Shown here: positions 6,971 to 13,132 of the stretch, piece after piece
How positions within the stretch are numbered: the first letter of the stretch is position 1
Layout: each line of letters starts with the position of its first letter
DNA from: Caulobacter sp. CCH9-E1
GTDB taxonomy: Bacteria; Pseudomonadota; Alphaproteobacteria; Caulobacterales; Caulobacteraceae
DNA length: 22,730 nt
Direction of reading: 5' to 3'
Assembly (NCBI RefSeq): GCF_001556515.1
Contig: NZ_LSJA01000177.1
Coordinates: 1 to 22,730 of the forward strand
The notes under the pieces: model-generated
Database searches by the model: none
What the model was told of the DNA's origin: nothing
Seen by the model: the letters and a program-made list of their open reading frames with translations, nothing else
Position numbers and translations under genes: made by a program

Positions 6971-9193
6971 CTACTGGCCGCCCTTCAGCTTGCGGTCGAA
7001 GAAGTCGAGGTGGGTCTTCAGCACGCTGAGGCCCTTGGACTTGCCGCTGCCGGCGCTGTGGCGCTCGCCGGGGTACAGCGCCATCTCGAACGGGACCGCC
7101 TTCTTCTGCAGGGCCGCCATCACGCGGGTGCTGTTTTCGAGGATCACGTTGTCGTCGGCCATGCCGTGCAGCAGCAGCAGGCTGCCGGGCTTCAGCTTAT
7201 CCAGGCGGGTGTTGATGTCGGCATAGGCGTAGCCGGCCTTGTTCTCGTCCGGCTTGCCCATGTAGCGCTCGGTATAGGCGGTGTCGTAGAGGCTCCACTC
7301 GGTCGGCGGCGCGCCGGCCGCGCCGGCCTTGAACGGGGTGTTCTCGGCCGTCATCAGCATCAGGGTCATGAAGCCGCCGTACGACCAGCCCATCACGCCC
7401 AGCTTGTCCGGGTCGACATAGGGCAGGCTGGCCAGGAACTTGGCGCCCTGCAGCTGATCCTCGACCTCGACCGTGCCCATGCGACGATCCAGAGCGCGCT
7501 GGAACTTGGCCGAGCGATTGCCGCTGCCGCGGTTGTCCAGCTTGAAGATCACATAGCCGGCTTCGAGATAGGTGCGCTCGGACGGGCTCTGCCAGCTCTT
7601 CATCACGCGCTGGGCGTGCGGGCCGCCATAGACCGAGACGATGGCCGGATACTTCTTGGCCGGATCGAAATTGGTCGGCTTGAGGATCTCGTAGTGAAGG
7701 GTCTCGCCGTCGGCGGTCTTCAGCGTCCCGAACTCCGGAACCGGCAGGGTCGAGGCGTAGGGCCAGTACGGATGACCCTCGGCCAACTTGTTCTCCTCGA
7801 TCCATCGCACGCGCTTGCCGTCGGCCGCGTAGAGCGCGGTCTGGGGCGGGGTCTTGGGATCGCTGTAGGACGCCGCGAAGGCGCCGCCGGTGCTGGCGAC
7901 CTTGGCCGACCACCAGCCGCCGGCCGGCGTCAGGGCCTTGGGCTTGCCGGGCTTGGCGTAGCTGACTTCGTACAGGCGGCGCTCCAGCGGCGTGTCCATC
8001 GAGGCGGCGAAGATCGCCACCTTGCGCGCTTCGTCGACGCCTTCCAGGGCCGAGACCGGCCAGTCGCCCTTGGTGATCTGGGCGATCAGCTTGCCGTCGG
8101 CGGCGTAGCGATAGAGGTGGCGGTTGCCGTCCTGCTCGGACGACCACAGGAACGAGCCGTCCTTCAACGGCTGGAAGTCGTCGGCGACCTCGATGTAGTG
8201 CGGGTCGGTCTGGGTCAGGATCGTGCGACCCTTGCCGGTCGCCGCGTCGAAGGCGATCAGGTCCAGGGTCTTCTGGTCGCGCGTCAGGCGCTGGACATAG
8301 ACGGTCTTGCCGTCGGCCGACCAGTCGACGCGGGCGAGATAGATGTCCTTGTTCGCGCCAAGATCCAGCGCGGCCACCTTGCCGGAAGCCAGGTCGCGGA
8401 CGAACAGCTCGACCACGGCGTTGGGCCGGCCGGCGCGAGGGTAGCGCTGGTTGACGATGGTCGCGCCGCTGGGGCCGATGTCGGCGCGCGGCACGATGTC
8501 GACGCCGCTCTCGTCGACGCGGGTGTAGACGATGCGCGCCTCGTCCGGGCTCCACCAGTAGCCGGTGAAGCGGTCGAGCTCTTCCTGGGCGATGAACTCG
8601 GCGGTCCCGAACGACAGGGCGTCCTTGCCCTCGGTGGTCAGGGCCGTCTCGGTCCCGCCGGTCGCCGGCTTGATATAGAGGTTCTGGTCGCGGACGTAGG
8701 AGACGTAGCCGCCCTTGGGCGAGACCTTGGCGTCGACCTCGTCGCCCGGGGTCTCGGTCAGGCGCGTGACCTTCCCATCGGCGACCGCCGCGAGATAAAT
8801 ATCGCCATCTAGCGGCGCCAGGATGAAGCGGCCTTGCTTGTCCCAGCTGTATTCGACGATGCCGCGGGTGGCGGCGACGCGAGCGCGTTCGCGGCGGGCC
8901 TTCTCGGCCTCGGAGAGCTCTTTGTTACCCGAGGACAGGGCCGCCGAGTCGATCAGGCGGTAGGGCTCGCCGCCCTTCACGTCGGCCGCCCACAGGTCCT
9001 GGACGTTGGCGGCGTCGGGCTTGGCCTTCAGATAGGTGACCCGCTTGCCGTCCGGCGACAGCGCCACGCCCTTGGCCGTGGGACCCGAAAGGCTGGGATC
9101 GGCGAAGATGCGTTCGGGGGTGAGTTTTTCCGCCAGGGCGGGGGAGGAGAGGGCGAGGACGGCCGCGAGCGCCGTGAGCGAGGGCGTTTTCAT
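6971..9193 (-). CDS. Dipeptidyl-peptidase IV-like S9B serine protease
   Basis: 740 residues, signal peptide 1-21 (ending SPALA), so exported to the periplasm. An N-terminal eight-blade-type propeller (about 25-485) carries the substrate N-terminus-binding Glu pair Glu204-Glu205 in AQEELDRFTGYWWSPDE, the hallmark of dipeptidyl aminopeptidases. The C-terminal alpha/beta-hydrolase has oxyanion Tyr522 (VYGGP), catalytic Ser604 (GWSYGG), Asp680 with Asn682 (GMADDNV) and His712 (PGERHS). It would release N-terminal dipeptides, typically X-Pro or X-Ala, from periplasmic peptides. ATG directly precedes the signal peptide, although the Shine-Dalgarno is weak. It lies downstream of the deacetylase with a 74-bp gap, which may hold its own promoter or allow read-through. 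Confidence 0.94.
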   Translation of the reverse strand: MKTPSLTALAAVLALSSPALAEKLTPERIFADPSLSGPTAKGVALSPDGKRVTYLKAKPDAANVQDLWAADVKGGEPYRLIDSAALSSGNKELSEAEKARRERARVAATRGIVEYSWDKQGRFILAPLDGDIYLAAVADGKVTRLTETPGDEVDAKVSPKGGYVSYVRDQNLYIKPATGGTETALTTEGKDALSFGTAEFIAQEELDRFTGYWWSPDEARIVYTRVDESGVDIVPRADIGPSGATIVNQRYPRAGRPNAVVELFVRDLASGKVAALDLGANKDIYLARVDWSADGKTVYVQRLTRDQKTLDLIAFDAATGKGRTILTQTDPHYIEVADDFQPLKDGSFLWSSEQDGNRHLYRYAADGKLIAQITKGDWPVSALEGVDEARKVAIFAASMDTPLERRLYEVSYAKPGKPKALTPAGGWWSAKVASTGGAFAASYSDPKTPPQTALYAADGKRVRWIEENKLAEGHPYWPYASTLPVPEFGTLKTADGETLHYEILKPTNFDPAKKYPAIVSVYGGPHAQRVMKSWQSPSERTYLEAGYVIFKLDNRGSGNRSAKFQRALDRRMGTVEVEDQLQGAKFLASLPYVDPDKLGVMGWSYGGFMTLMLMTAENTPFKAGAAGAPPTEWSLYDTAYTERYMGKPDENKAGYAYADINTRLDKLKPGSLLLLHGMADDNVILENSTRVMAALQKKAVPFEMALYPGERHSAGSGKSKGLSVLKTHLDFFDRKLKGGQ

Positions 9194-9240
9194 GGCGCGG
9201 GACGCTATGCGGGCGCGCCGCGGTTGTCAGCAGCGAAGTT

Positions 9241-9256
9241 GTTTCAGGCTTGAAAC
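9241..9256 (-). other. Small hairpin between deacetylase and DPP-IV-like gene
   Basis: GTTTCA-GGCT-TGAAAC, a perfect 6-bp stem just beyond the deacetylase stop on the minus strand. There is no T-run after it, so it is a weak terminator at most; it also overlaps the region where a promoter for the DPP-IV-like gene would lie. Confidence 0.3.
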
Positions 9257-9267
9257 GCGCAGAGGCG

Positions 9268-10248
9268 CTAACGGCAGAAGCTCGCTAGCGCCTCAAGGTC
9301 CACCGGCTTGGGCGGGACAGGCAAGCCCTTGGCCTTCAGCGCATTGTCCAGCGTGGTGGGCTGGGGCGGCAGGCTGGGATCGACGTCCGTCCTGTAGAAC
9401 GGATGCTTCTCGGCCTTCTTGAGCGTCGTGAACTCAAAGCCCTTGTCGCGATAGAGCTGGAACAGGCGCGGCGCCAGACGGGCGTCCAAAGCCCCCGCGT
9501 GCATCAGCAGCACATAGGGGATGTCCTTGCCGTACAGGGTTTTGGCCATGGCGCGGGAGCGATCCGCCATGGCGGCCGCGCCGTCCAGATAGCGCTTCTC
9601 CAACTCGGCGATGGCGGCCTCGTCGCCCTTGGCCGCGCAGCGGGCGTAGGGCTCGTTGAAGGCCCAGTCGTCGAAGCTCATGGTCACGCTGGCGATCTTG
9701 TAGTGGTTGGCCGCCAGCCATTGGCGCACGGCCAGCTTCTTCTCGGGCGTGTCGCCTTCCGACAGGAACGGATAGCGCAGCCAGCGCCAGTCCTTGCCGC
9801 GCATCAAGTCCTTCAACATGGGCTCGTTCTGGGCGATCTCGGCCGTGAACTGCTCGGGCGTCAGGGCGGCGAGGTTCGGGTGCGACCAAGTGTGGTTGCC
9901 CAGCGGCTGGCCCGCGTCGCGCCACATCTTCAGCACGGGCGCCGAGGCGGGCTCGCGCTCGGTCTGGACGCCGTTGATGAAGCCGAAGGCGGGCGCCTTG
10001 GCGTCGGCGGAGGCCTTCAGCAGGTCGGCCGCGATCTGGACCCGCGTGACTCCGGGCGGCAGGGCGCTGTGGGTGGGCAGATCGTCCCAGGTGACGGCGA
10101 TCACCGGCTTGGGCGAGGCGTGGGCGGCGGTGGCGGCGAGGGCCAGTCCGATCAAGCTTCCCCACCTTCCGACCTCCCCGGCGAATGTCGGGGTCCAGAT
10201 CGAACCCAGGGGGCCAACGGCTTTGGCTTTGGTTTTCGGCGCGAGCAC
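9268..10248 (-). CDS. Exported polysaccharide deacetylase (NodB homology, CE4)
   Basis: Metal-dependent deacetylase that removes acetyl groups from N-acetylated (peptidoglycan, chitin-like) or O-acetylated polysaccharides. In the 326-residue form the NodB motifs are Asp55-Asp56 (AVTWDDLP), metal ligands His119 and His123 (NHTWSH), RYPFLSEGD at 158-166 and LLMHAG at 247-252. The hydrophobic segment SLIGLALAATAAHA (31-44) is the signal-peptide core. No ATG is available. GTG at 10248 has GGAGG 7 bases upstream but lies inside repeat copy B, so the first 25 or so residues would be repeat-derived. TTG at 10155 behind GGTGGGGAAGC gives a 295-residue protein with a very short signal peptide. The gene follows the SGNH esterase. 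Confidence 0.85.
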   Translation of the reverse strand: MLAPKTKAKAVGPLGSIWTPTFAGEVGRWGSLIGLALAATAAHASPKPVIAVTWDDLPTHSALPPGVTRVQIAADLLKASADAKAPAFGFINGVQTEREPASAPVLKMWRDAGQPLGNHTWSHPNLAALTPEQFTAEIAQNEPMLKDLMRGKDWRWLRYPFLSEGDTPEKKLAVRQWLAANHYKIASVTMSFDDWAFNEPYARCAAKGDEAAIAELEKRYLDGAAAMADRSRAMAKTLYGKDIPYVLLMHAGALDARLAPRLFQLYRDKGFEFTTLKKAEKHPFYRTDVDPSLPPQPTTLDNALKAKGLPVPPKPVDLEALASFCR

Positions 10249-10336
10249 GTCTGACCCTCCGGATGACTCTGGCCCCCGGCAGGAGTTTACGCTCGGGCGC
10301 GCGAAGCGTGACCCGTGGCGCCGGGGAAATCGGATT
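10168..10336. repeat. Dispersed palindromic intergenic repeat, copy B (169 bp)
   Basis: Same element as copy A but inverted and slightly longer. It starts TCCGACCTCCCCGGCGAATG, contains TCCAGATCGAACCCA and CTCCGGATG, and ends CCGGGGAAATCGGATT. It exactly fills the space between the SGNH esterase stop codon (10338) and the deacetylase signal-peptide core. It contains GANTC sites at 10265-10269 and, overlapping its edge, 10333-10337. The internal GGAGGG...GTG on the minus strand can act as a ribosome-binding site and start for the deacetylase. Confidence 0.8.
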
Positions 10337-10337
10337 C

Positions 10338-11579
10338 TTATCGCGCCTCGAAGAGCGAGAGCGGAATGGCCTCCGCCATCGCCTTGTAGCCCGCCAGGTT
10401 GGGATGCAGGCCGTCGTTGTCGTAAGCCGCCAGCAGGTGGGTCGGCCTGGCCGGGTCGCGCAGGGCCTTGTCCCAGTCGATGACGCCGTCGAAGTTGCCC
10501 GGCGCGCGGATGAAGGCGTTGATCGCCTGGCGGTCGGCCTCGCTCTCTGGGCCGGGGTGATAATAGGCCGAGCCGCCATAGGGCAGGATGGTCGCGCCGA
10601 TCACCTTGATCCCTCGAGCGCGGGCGCGGTCGATCATCTGGCGGTAGGCGGCGATCACCTGCTCGACCACGGCCTTGTGGGCCTCGGGCGTCGCGGGAGC
10701 CTCGCGAGTCAGCGTGCCGAGGTCGTTGACGCCCTCCAGCAGGACGAGATGGGTGACACCCGGCTGGCTCAGCACGTCGCGCTCGAACCGCGCCAGGGCG
10801 TTGGGACCCAGGCCGTCGAGCAGCACGCGGTTGCCGCCGATGCCCAGGTTCAGGACCGCGAGATCCTTGCCCTTCAGCCGCTCGATCAGGGCGTCGGTCC
10901 AGCGCAGGTTGGTGTTGGGCTGGACGCCGTAGCCGTCGGTGATGCTGTCGCCGAAGGCCACGATCGCGCCGGCCTTCTTGGCGGTCGGGACCACCTCGAC
11001 GCCCGCGATCTGGAACCAGCGGTCGGCGGTCTTGGCGCCGGGCAGATCCGCGTCCGCCACGTGGTCGCCGGCCAAGACGTACGAGGTCGCGCGCGAGCCG
11101 GGGTGGCCGGTCTGGACGTCGGGCGCTTCGACATAGCGCAGGCTGATCGCCAGGCTGGTCAGCGGCGCGACCTTCAGGGCGACGGGATCGGACCAGTATT
11201 CGGCGCCGGCCGGAATGGTCACGTCCGTACGGCCCGAGAAGGTGAGGGCGCGGTCGGTCTCGGGCTTGATCCGGGCGCTGTCGAGCGCGGCGGAGACCGC
11301 GACGTGCGCGGCCTTGATGGTCAGCGGCCGCGTGCCAAAGGTGTTGGACAGGCGCACCCGCAGCTTGTCGCCGCCCAGGCTCAGTCGCACGATCTGGCGC
11401 AGGGTGGCGTCGCGATAGTCTTCGGGAGCAAGGCTGTTCTTGGCGTCCGGCGCCAGCTGGGCGCTGGCCCAGGCGCCGACCCAGCGCTCTCGCGCCTCGG
11501 CGGCGTGAGCGCCCAGCGGCAGGGCCATGGCGAAAGACAGGGCCAGGACGGCCAGCGATCGACGCGTACGCAACATCAT
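10338..11579 (-). CDS. Exported SGNH/GDSL esterase, XynE-like
   Basis: 413 residues with signal peptide 1-27 (MMLRTRRSLAVLALSFAMAL then PLGAHAA). An N-terminal beta-rich region (about 30-200, WVGAWASAQ, RVRLSNTFGTRPL) precedes the SGNH domain. Block I Ser212 is in AFGDSITDGYG, block II Gly in GIGGNR (246-251), block III Asn285 in EGVNDLG, block V Asp389 and His392 in DGLHPN. This two-part layout is that of the XynE-like arylesterase group, whose members deacetylate or de-acylate plant polysaccharides. The ATG follows GGGAGAG. A XylR-like operator in its promoter region (11608-11621) supports a role in xylan or xylose use; the substrate itself is inferred. Repeat copy B begins directly at its stop codon. 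Confidence 0.92.
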   Translation of the reverse strand: MMLRTRRSLAVLALSFAMALPLGAHAAEARERWVGAWASAQLAPDAKNSLAPEDYRDATLRQIVRLSLGGDKLRVRLSNTFGTRPLTIKAAHVAVSAALDSARIKPETDRALTFSGRTDVTIPAGAEYWSDPVALKVAPLTSLAISLRYVEAPDVQTGHPGSRATSYVLAGDHVADADLPGAKTADRWFQIAGVEVVPTAKKAGAIVAFGDSITDGYGVQPNTNLRWTDALIERLKGKDLAVLNLGIGGNRVLLDGLGPNALARFERDVLSQPGVTHLVLLEGVNDLGTLTREAPATPEAHKAVVEQVIAAYRQMIDRARARGIKVIGATILPYGGSAYYHPGPESEADRQAINAFIRAPGNFDGVIDWDKALRDPARPTHLLAAYDNDGLHPNLAGYKAMAEAIPLSLFEAR

Positions 11580-11607
11580 CAGCGTTTCTCTCCCACTCCG
11601 CCTGAAG

Positions 11608-11621
11608 CGGTAGCGGTAACA
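11608..11621 (-). promoter_or_regulatory. LacI/XylR-like operator in the SGNH esterase promoter
   Basis: CGGTAGCGGTAACA matches TGGTAGCGCTAACA, the reverse complement of the Caulobacter XylR operator TGTTAGCGCTACCA as I recall it, at 12 of 14 positions. It lies 29-42 bp upstream of the esterase ATG, just downstream of a possible minus-strand promoter, where a repressor would block initiation or elongation. Confidence 0.5.
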
Positions 11622-11650
11622 TTGGTATGACCTCTTCGCCGGGCCGTAAA
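11622..11650 (-). promoter_or_regulatory. Possible promoter of the SGNH esterase
   Basis: On the minus strand TTTACG (11650-11645) and TACCAA (11627-11622) are separated by 17 bp, a fair but imperfect sigma70-type pair. An AT-rich palindrome GAAAATTTTC (11658-11667) just upstream could act as an UP element. The operator at 11608-11621 abuts the -10 box. Confidence 0.35.
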
Positions 11651-11702
11651 GCGGTGGGAAAATTTTCTGCGCTCTGCGGCGCCTCGCCGCATAGGAATCG
11701 CT

Positions 11703-11731
11703 TGCAATCGCACCCGTGTTAGCGCTAACAA
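11703..11731 (+). promoter_or_regulatory. Sigma70-like promoter of the candidate small RNA
   Basis: TTGCAA (11703-11708) and TAACAA (11726-11731) with exactly 17 bp between them. The predicted transcription start is near 11738. The -10 box and the spacer overlap a perfect palindromic operator, so this promoter should be repressible. Confidence 0.5.
11717..11730. promoter_or_regulatory. Perfect LacI-family (XylR-like) operator
   Basis: TGTTAGCGCTAACA is a perfect 14-bp palindrome with the LacI/GalR-family central CG. It differs by one base from the XylR operator TGTTAGCGCTACCA that I recall for Caulobacter. It covers the spacer and -10 of the promoter at 11703-11731. A XylR-type repressor is the likeliest ligand; another LacI-family sugar regulator is possible. 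Confidence 0.7.
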
Positions 11732-11737
11732 CAACCC

Positions 11738-11821
11738 GTGAGGCGCCGATCGCCTCTGCCCTTCCTGGGCGTTTCCTCCCTATGAACTTTCAGCCCGGTC
11801 GTTTGGCCGGGCTTTTCTTTT
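11738..11821 (+). ncRNA. Candidate operator-controlled small RNA (about 84 nt)
   Basis: A promoter with an overlapping LacI-type operator is followed within 90 bp by an intrinsic terminator, with no ribosome-binding site or plausible reading frame between. The predicted RNA has hairpin 1 GAGGCG-CCGAT-CGCCTC (11740-11756), hairpin 2 GCCC-TTCCT-GGGC (11758-11770), an unpaired GTTTCCTCCCTATGAACTTT segment, and the terminator hairpin with a U-rich tail. Exposed CCUCCC is complementary to Shine-Dalgarno sequences, and alphaproteobacterial trans-acting sRNAs often use such anti-SD motifs; the U-rich tail would suit Hfq. Expected role: repress mRNAs when the sugar inducer is present. Alternative: a leader/attenuator for the gene starting at 11869. 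Confidence 0.5.
11792..11821 (+). terminator. Strong intrinsic terminator
   Basis: AGCCCGG, loop TCGTTTGG, CCGGGCT, then TTTCTTTT. It is a textbook rho-independent terminator on the plus strand although no plus-strand protein gene lies upstream for almost 10 kb; this is the main argument for a short non-coding transcript here. Confidence 0.85.
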
Positions 11822-11868
11822 GCGCCGCGCGGCTCGAATATGGCGGTCCGAAACGTCGGAGACGCTCC

Positions 11869-12201
11869 ATGCCCCTCGGCAGGCCGCCCAAGAAGACCGA
11901 GACCCTCGAGATCCGCCTGCCGCCCGAGACCAAGGCGGCGTTCATGGCGCGCTGCCAGGGTGCGCGGCGCACCGCCAGCGAGGCGTTGCGCGACTTCATC
12001 GAACAGGACCTCCGCGCGCCGACGACAAACCGCCGTCGCAGCCTGGCTTGGCGTATCGCCGCGGCGGCTCTGGCCGGCTTGGCCGTGGGCGCCGTAGCCG
12101 CGCCCTCGCTCGCCCGGCCGTCCGCCTCGGATGCGGCGTTCCAGCGCCTGGACGCAAATCATGACGGCGTCCTCAGCCTCGACGAGTTCAAGGCCCACTG
12201 A
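11869..12201 (+). CDS. RHH domain + membrane segment + EF-hand protein
   Basis: 110 residues in three parts. Residues 1-48 (MPLGRPPKKTETLEIRLPPE, then FMARCQGARRTASEALRDFI) have a ribbon-helix-helix DNA-binding pattern. Residues 55-82 are a basic stretch NRRR followed by a hydrophobic helix (WRIAAAALAGLAVGAVAAPS). Residues 90-110 contain a canonical EF-hand loop, Asp95-Asn97-Asp99-Gly100...Glu106 (DANHDGVLSLDEF). ATG is preceded by GGAG at 8 bases. Topology would put the RHH in the cytoplasm and the EF-hand in the periplasm, suggesting a calcium-linked membrane-tethered regulator, which is inference. Alternatively the RHH-like start is a coincidental basic helix before a secreted EF-hand tail. 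It converges with lepB, leaving 5 bp. Confidence 0.85.
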   Translation: MPLGRPPKKTETLEIRLPPETKAAFMARCQGARRTASEALRDFIEQDLRAPTTNRRRSLAWRIAAAALAGLAVGAVAAPSLARPSASDAAFQRLDANHDGVLSLDEFKAH

Positions 12202-12206
12202 AGCGT

Positions 12207-12974
12207 TTAGCGGATCGGCCGGGCGAAACGGTTCCACTGCAGGTTCAGCCAGGTCCACGGTTTGTAGACCGCCGCGCCCGGTTTCCATGACGCCAGCACC
12301 AGCTCGGCCTTGCCCACGATGTTGTCGGCCGGCAGCAGGCCGACGCCCAACTCGCGGGGCCAGCGGCTGTCCAGAGAGTTGTCGCGGTTGTCGCCCATCA
12401 TGAAGTAGCGGCCTTCGGGCACGACATAGACGTCGGTGTCGTCGCCCGGCTGGCCCACGCCGCCGTCATAGGTGACATAGGACCGGCCGTCGGGCTGACG
12501 CTCGCGGACTTCGAGCACCTGGCGATACGGATCGTCATGATCCTGGACCACGGTCATCGGCGTCTGGGGCAGGGCCGCGCCATTGACGAACACCTGGCCG
12601 CCACGGACCTGGATGCGGTCGCCGGGCAGGCCGATCACGCGTTTGATCCAGGTCTGGCTGGGATCGCGCGGCAGGCGAAAGACCACGACGTCGCCGCGCT
12701 CGGGCGCGCCGCCCAGCAGGCGGCCGTCGGGCAAGGGCGGGTTGAAGGGCAGGGAGGCGCGGCTCCAGCCATAGGCGAACTTCGAGACGATGATGTAGTC
12801 GCCGACGACGAGGCCAGGCTCCATCGAGGAAGAAGGGATCGTGAAGGGCTGGAACAGCACGATCCTGAAGAGCAGGGCGATCGCAAGGCCGGCCAGTGTG
12901 GTGCGGACGATCTCCAGGATCTCGGACTTGGCGGTCGGCGAGGTCTGGGCGGAGGATGTGAGCGTGTCGGTCAT
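12207..12974 (-). CDS. lepB: Signal peptidase I
   Basis: 255-residue leader peptidase (S26) that cleaves signal peptides of exported proteins on the outer face of the inner membrane. The membrane anchor is about residues 19-43 (ILEIVRTTLAGLAIALLFRI and onward). Catalytic Ser50 lies in PSSSMEPG, general-base Lys111 in IKRVIGLPGD, and box E MGDNRDNSLDSR is at about 200. The ATG at 12974 is chosen because it immediately precedes the short cytoplasmic tail typical of the family; the longer frame has no support. In many proteobacteria lepB lies next to rnc and era, but here it stands alone, separated from the TonB receptor upstream by two terminators. It would process the many exported proteins of this window. 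Confidence 0.95.
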   Translation of the reverse strand: MTDTLTSSAQTSPTAKSEILEIVRTTLAGLAIALLFRIVLFQPFTIPSSSMEPGLVVGDYIIVSKFAYGWSRASLPFNPPLPDGRLLGGAPERGDVVVFRLPRDPSQTWIKRVIGLPGDRIQVRGGQVFVNGAALPQTPMTVVQDHDDPYRQVLEVRERQPDGRSYVTYDGGVGQPGDDTDVYVVPEGRYFMMGDNRDNSLDSRWPRELGVGLLPADNIVGKAELVLASWKPGAAVYKPWTWLNLQWNRFARPIR

Positions 12975-13019
12975 GCCGCCAGTTGGCGCGAGCGGCGTCC
13001 TTCCCGCCAGCGCAACCGC

Positions 13020-13050
13020 GTCCGGACAGGCCGCAAATCGTGTCCGGACA
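13020..13050 (-). promoter_or_regulatory. Paired GTCCGGAC palindromes upstream of lepB
   Basis: GTCCGGAC occurs at 13020-13027 and again at 13042-13049 within the perfect palindrome TGTCCGGACA (13041-13050). The sites are 22 bp apart, about two helical turns, 46-76 bp upstream of the lepB ATG. This arrangement suits a dimeric regulator, but no known site is recognised. Confidence 0.35.
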
Positions 13051-13083
13051 AAAAGAAAGGGCCGGACGACGCGCGCCCGGCCC
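13050..13083 (-). terminator. Intrinsic terminator with U-tract downstream of the TonB receptor
   Basis: On the minus strand, GGGCCGG pairs with CCGGCCC (13083-13077 with 13065-13059) around a 11-base loop and is followed by TTTCTTTTT. It is the second of two hairpins behind the receptor gene and the one with a proper U-tract. Confidence 0.7.
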
Positions 13084-13104
13084 AAGTCATAGAGGGAAGG
13101 AAGA

Positions 13105-13127
13105 TCGGGGGCCTTGAGGGCCCCCGA
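13105..13127 (-). terminator. Hairpin directly after the TonB receptor
   Basis: Perfect 9-bp stem TCGGGGGCC / GGCCCCCGA with a 5-base loop, 5 bp past the receptor stop, followed on the minus strand by TCTTCCTTCC. Probably the first of a tandem terminator pair. Confidence 0.7.
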
Positions 13128-13132
13128 AAGGA

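Noticed and set aside
2775..8812. Very long plus-strand open frames opposite the amidase, S9 peptidase and DPP-IV-like genes
   Set aside because: Antisense shadows caused by high GC; the minus-strand frames carry full catalytic motifs and signal peptides.
9268..11622. 784-residue minus-strand frame apparently fusing an N-terminal region to the deacetylase
   Set aside because: Its N-terminal half is an out-of-frame reading of the SGNH esterase and then of repeat copy B; only the part from about 10248 is a real gene.
11783..11821. Short peptide frame beginning ATGAACTTTCAG inside the candidate small RNA
   Set aside because: It has no Shine-Dalgarno (CCTCCC precedes it) and runs into the terminator stem.
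11716..11868. 51-residue upstream extension of the RHH/EF-hand protein
   Set aside because: It would be translated across the operator and the intrinsic terminator; the ATG at 11869 has GGAG and begins the conserved GRPPKK sequence.
12975..13085. 37-residue N-terminal extension of LepB
   Set aside because: It runs through the promoter region with the GTCCGGAC sites and towards the terminator; the ATG at 12974 matches the family start.
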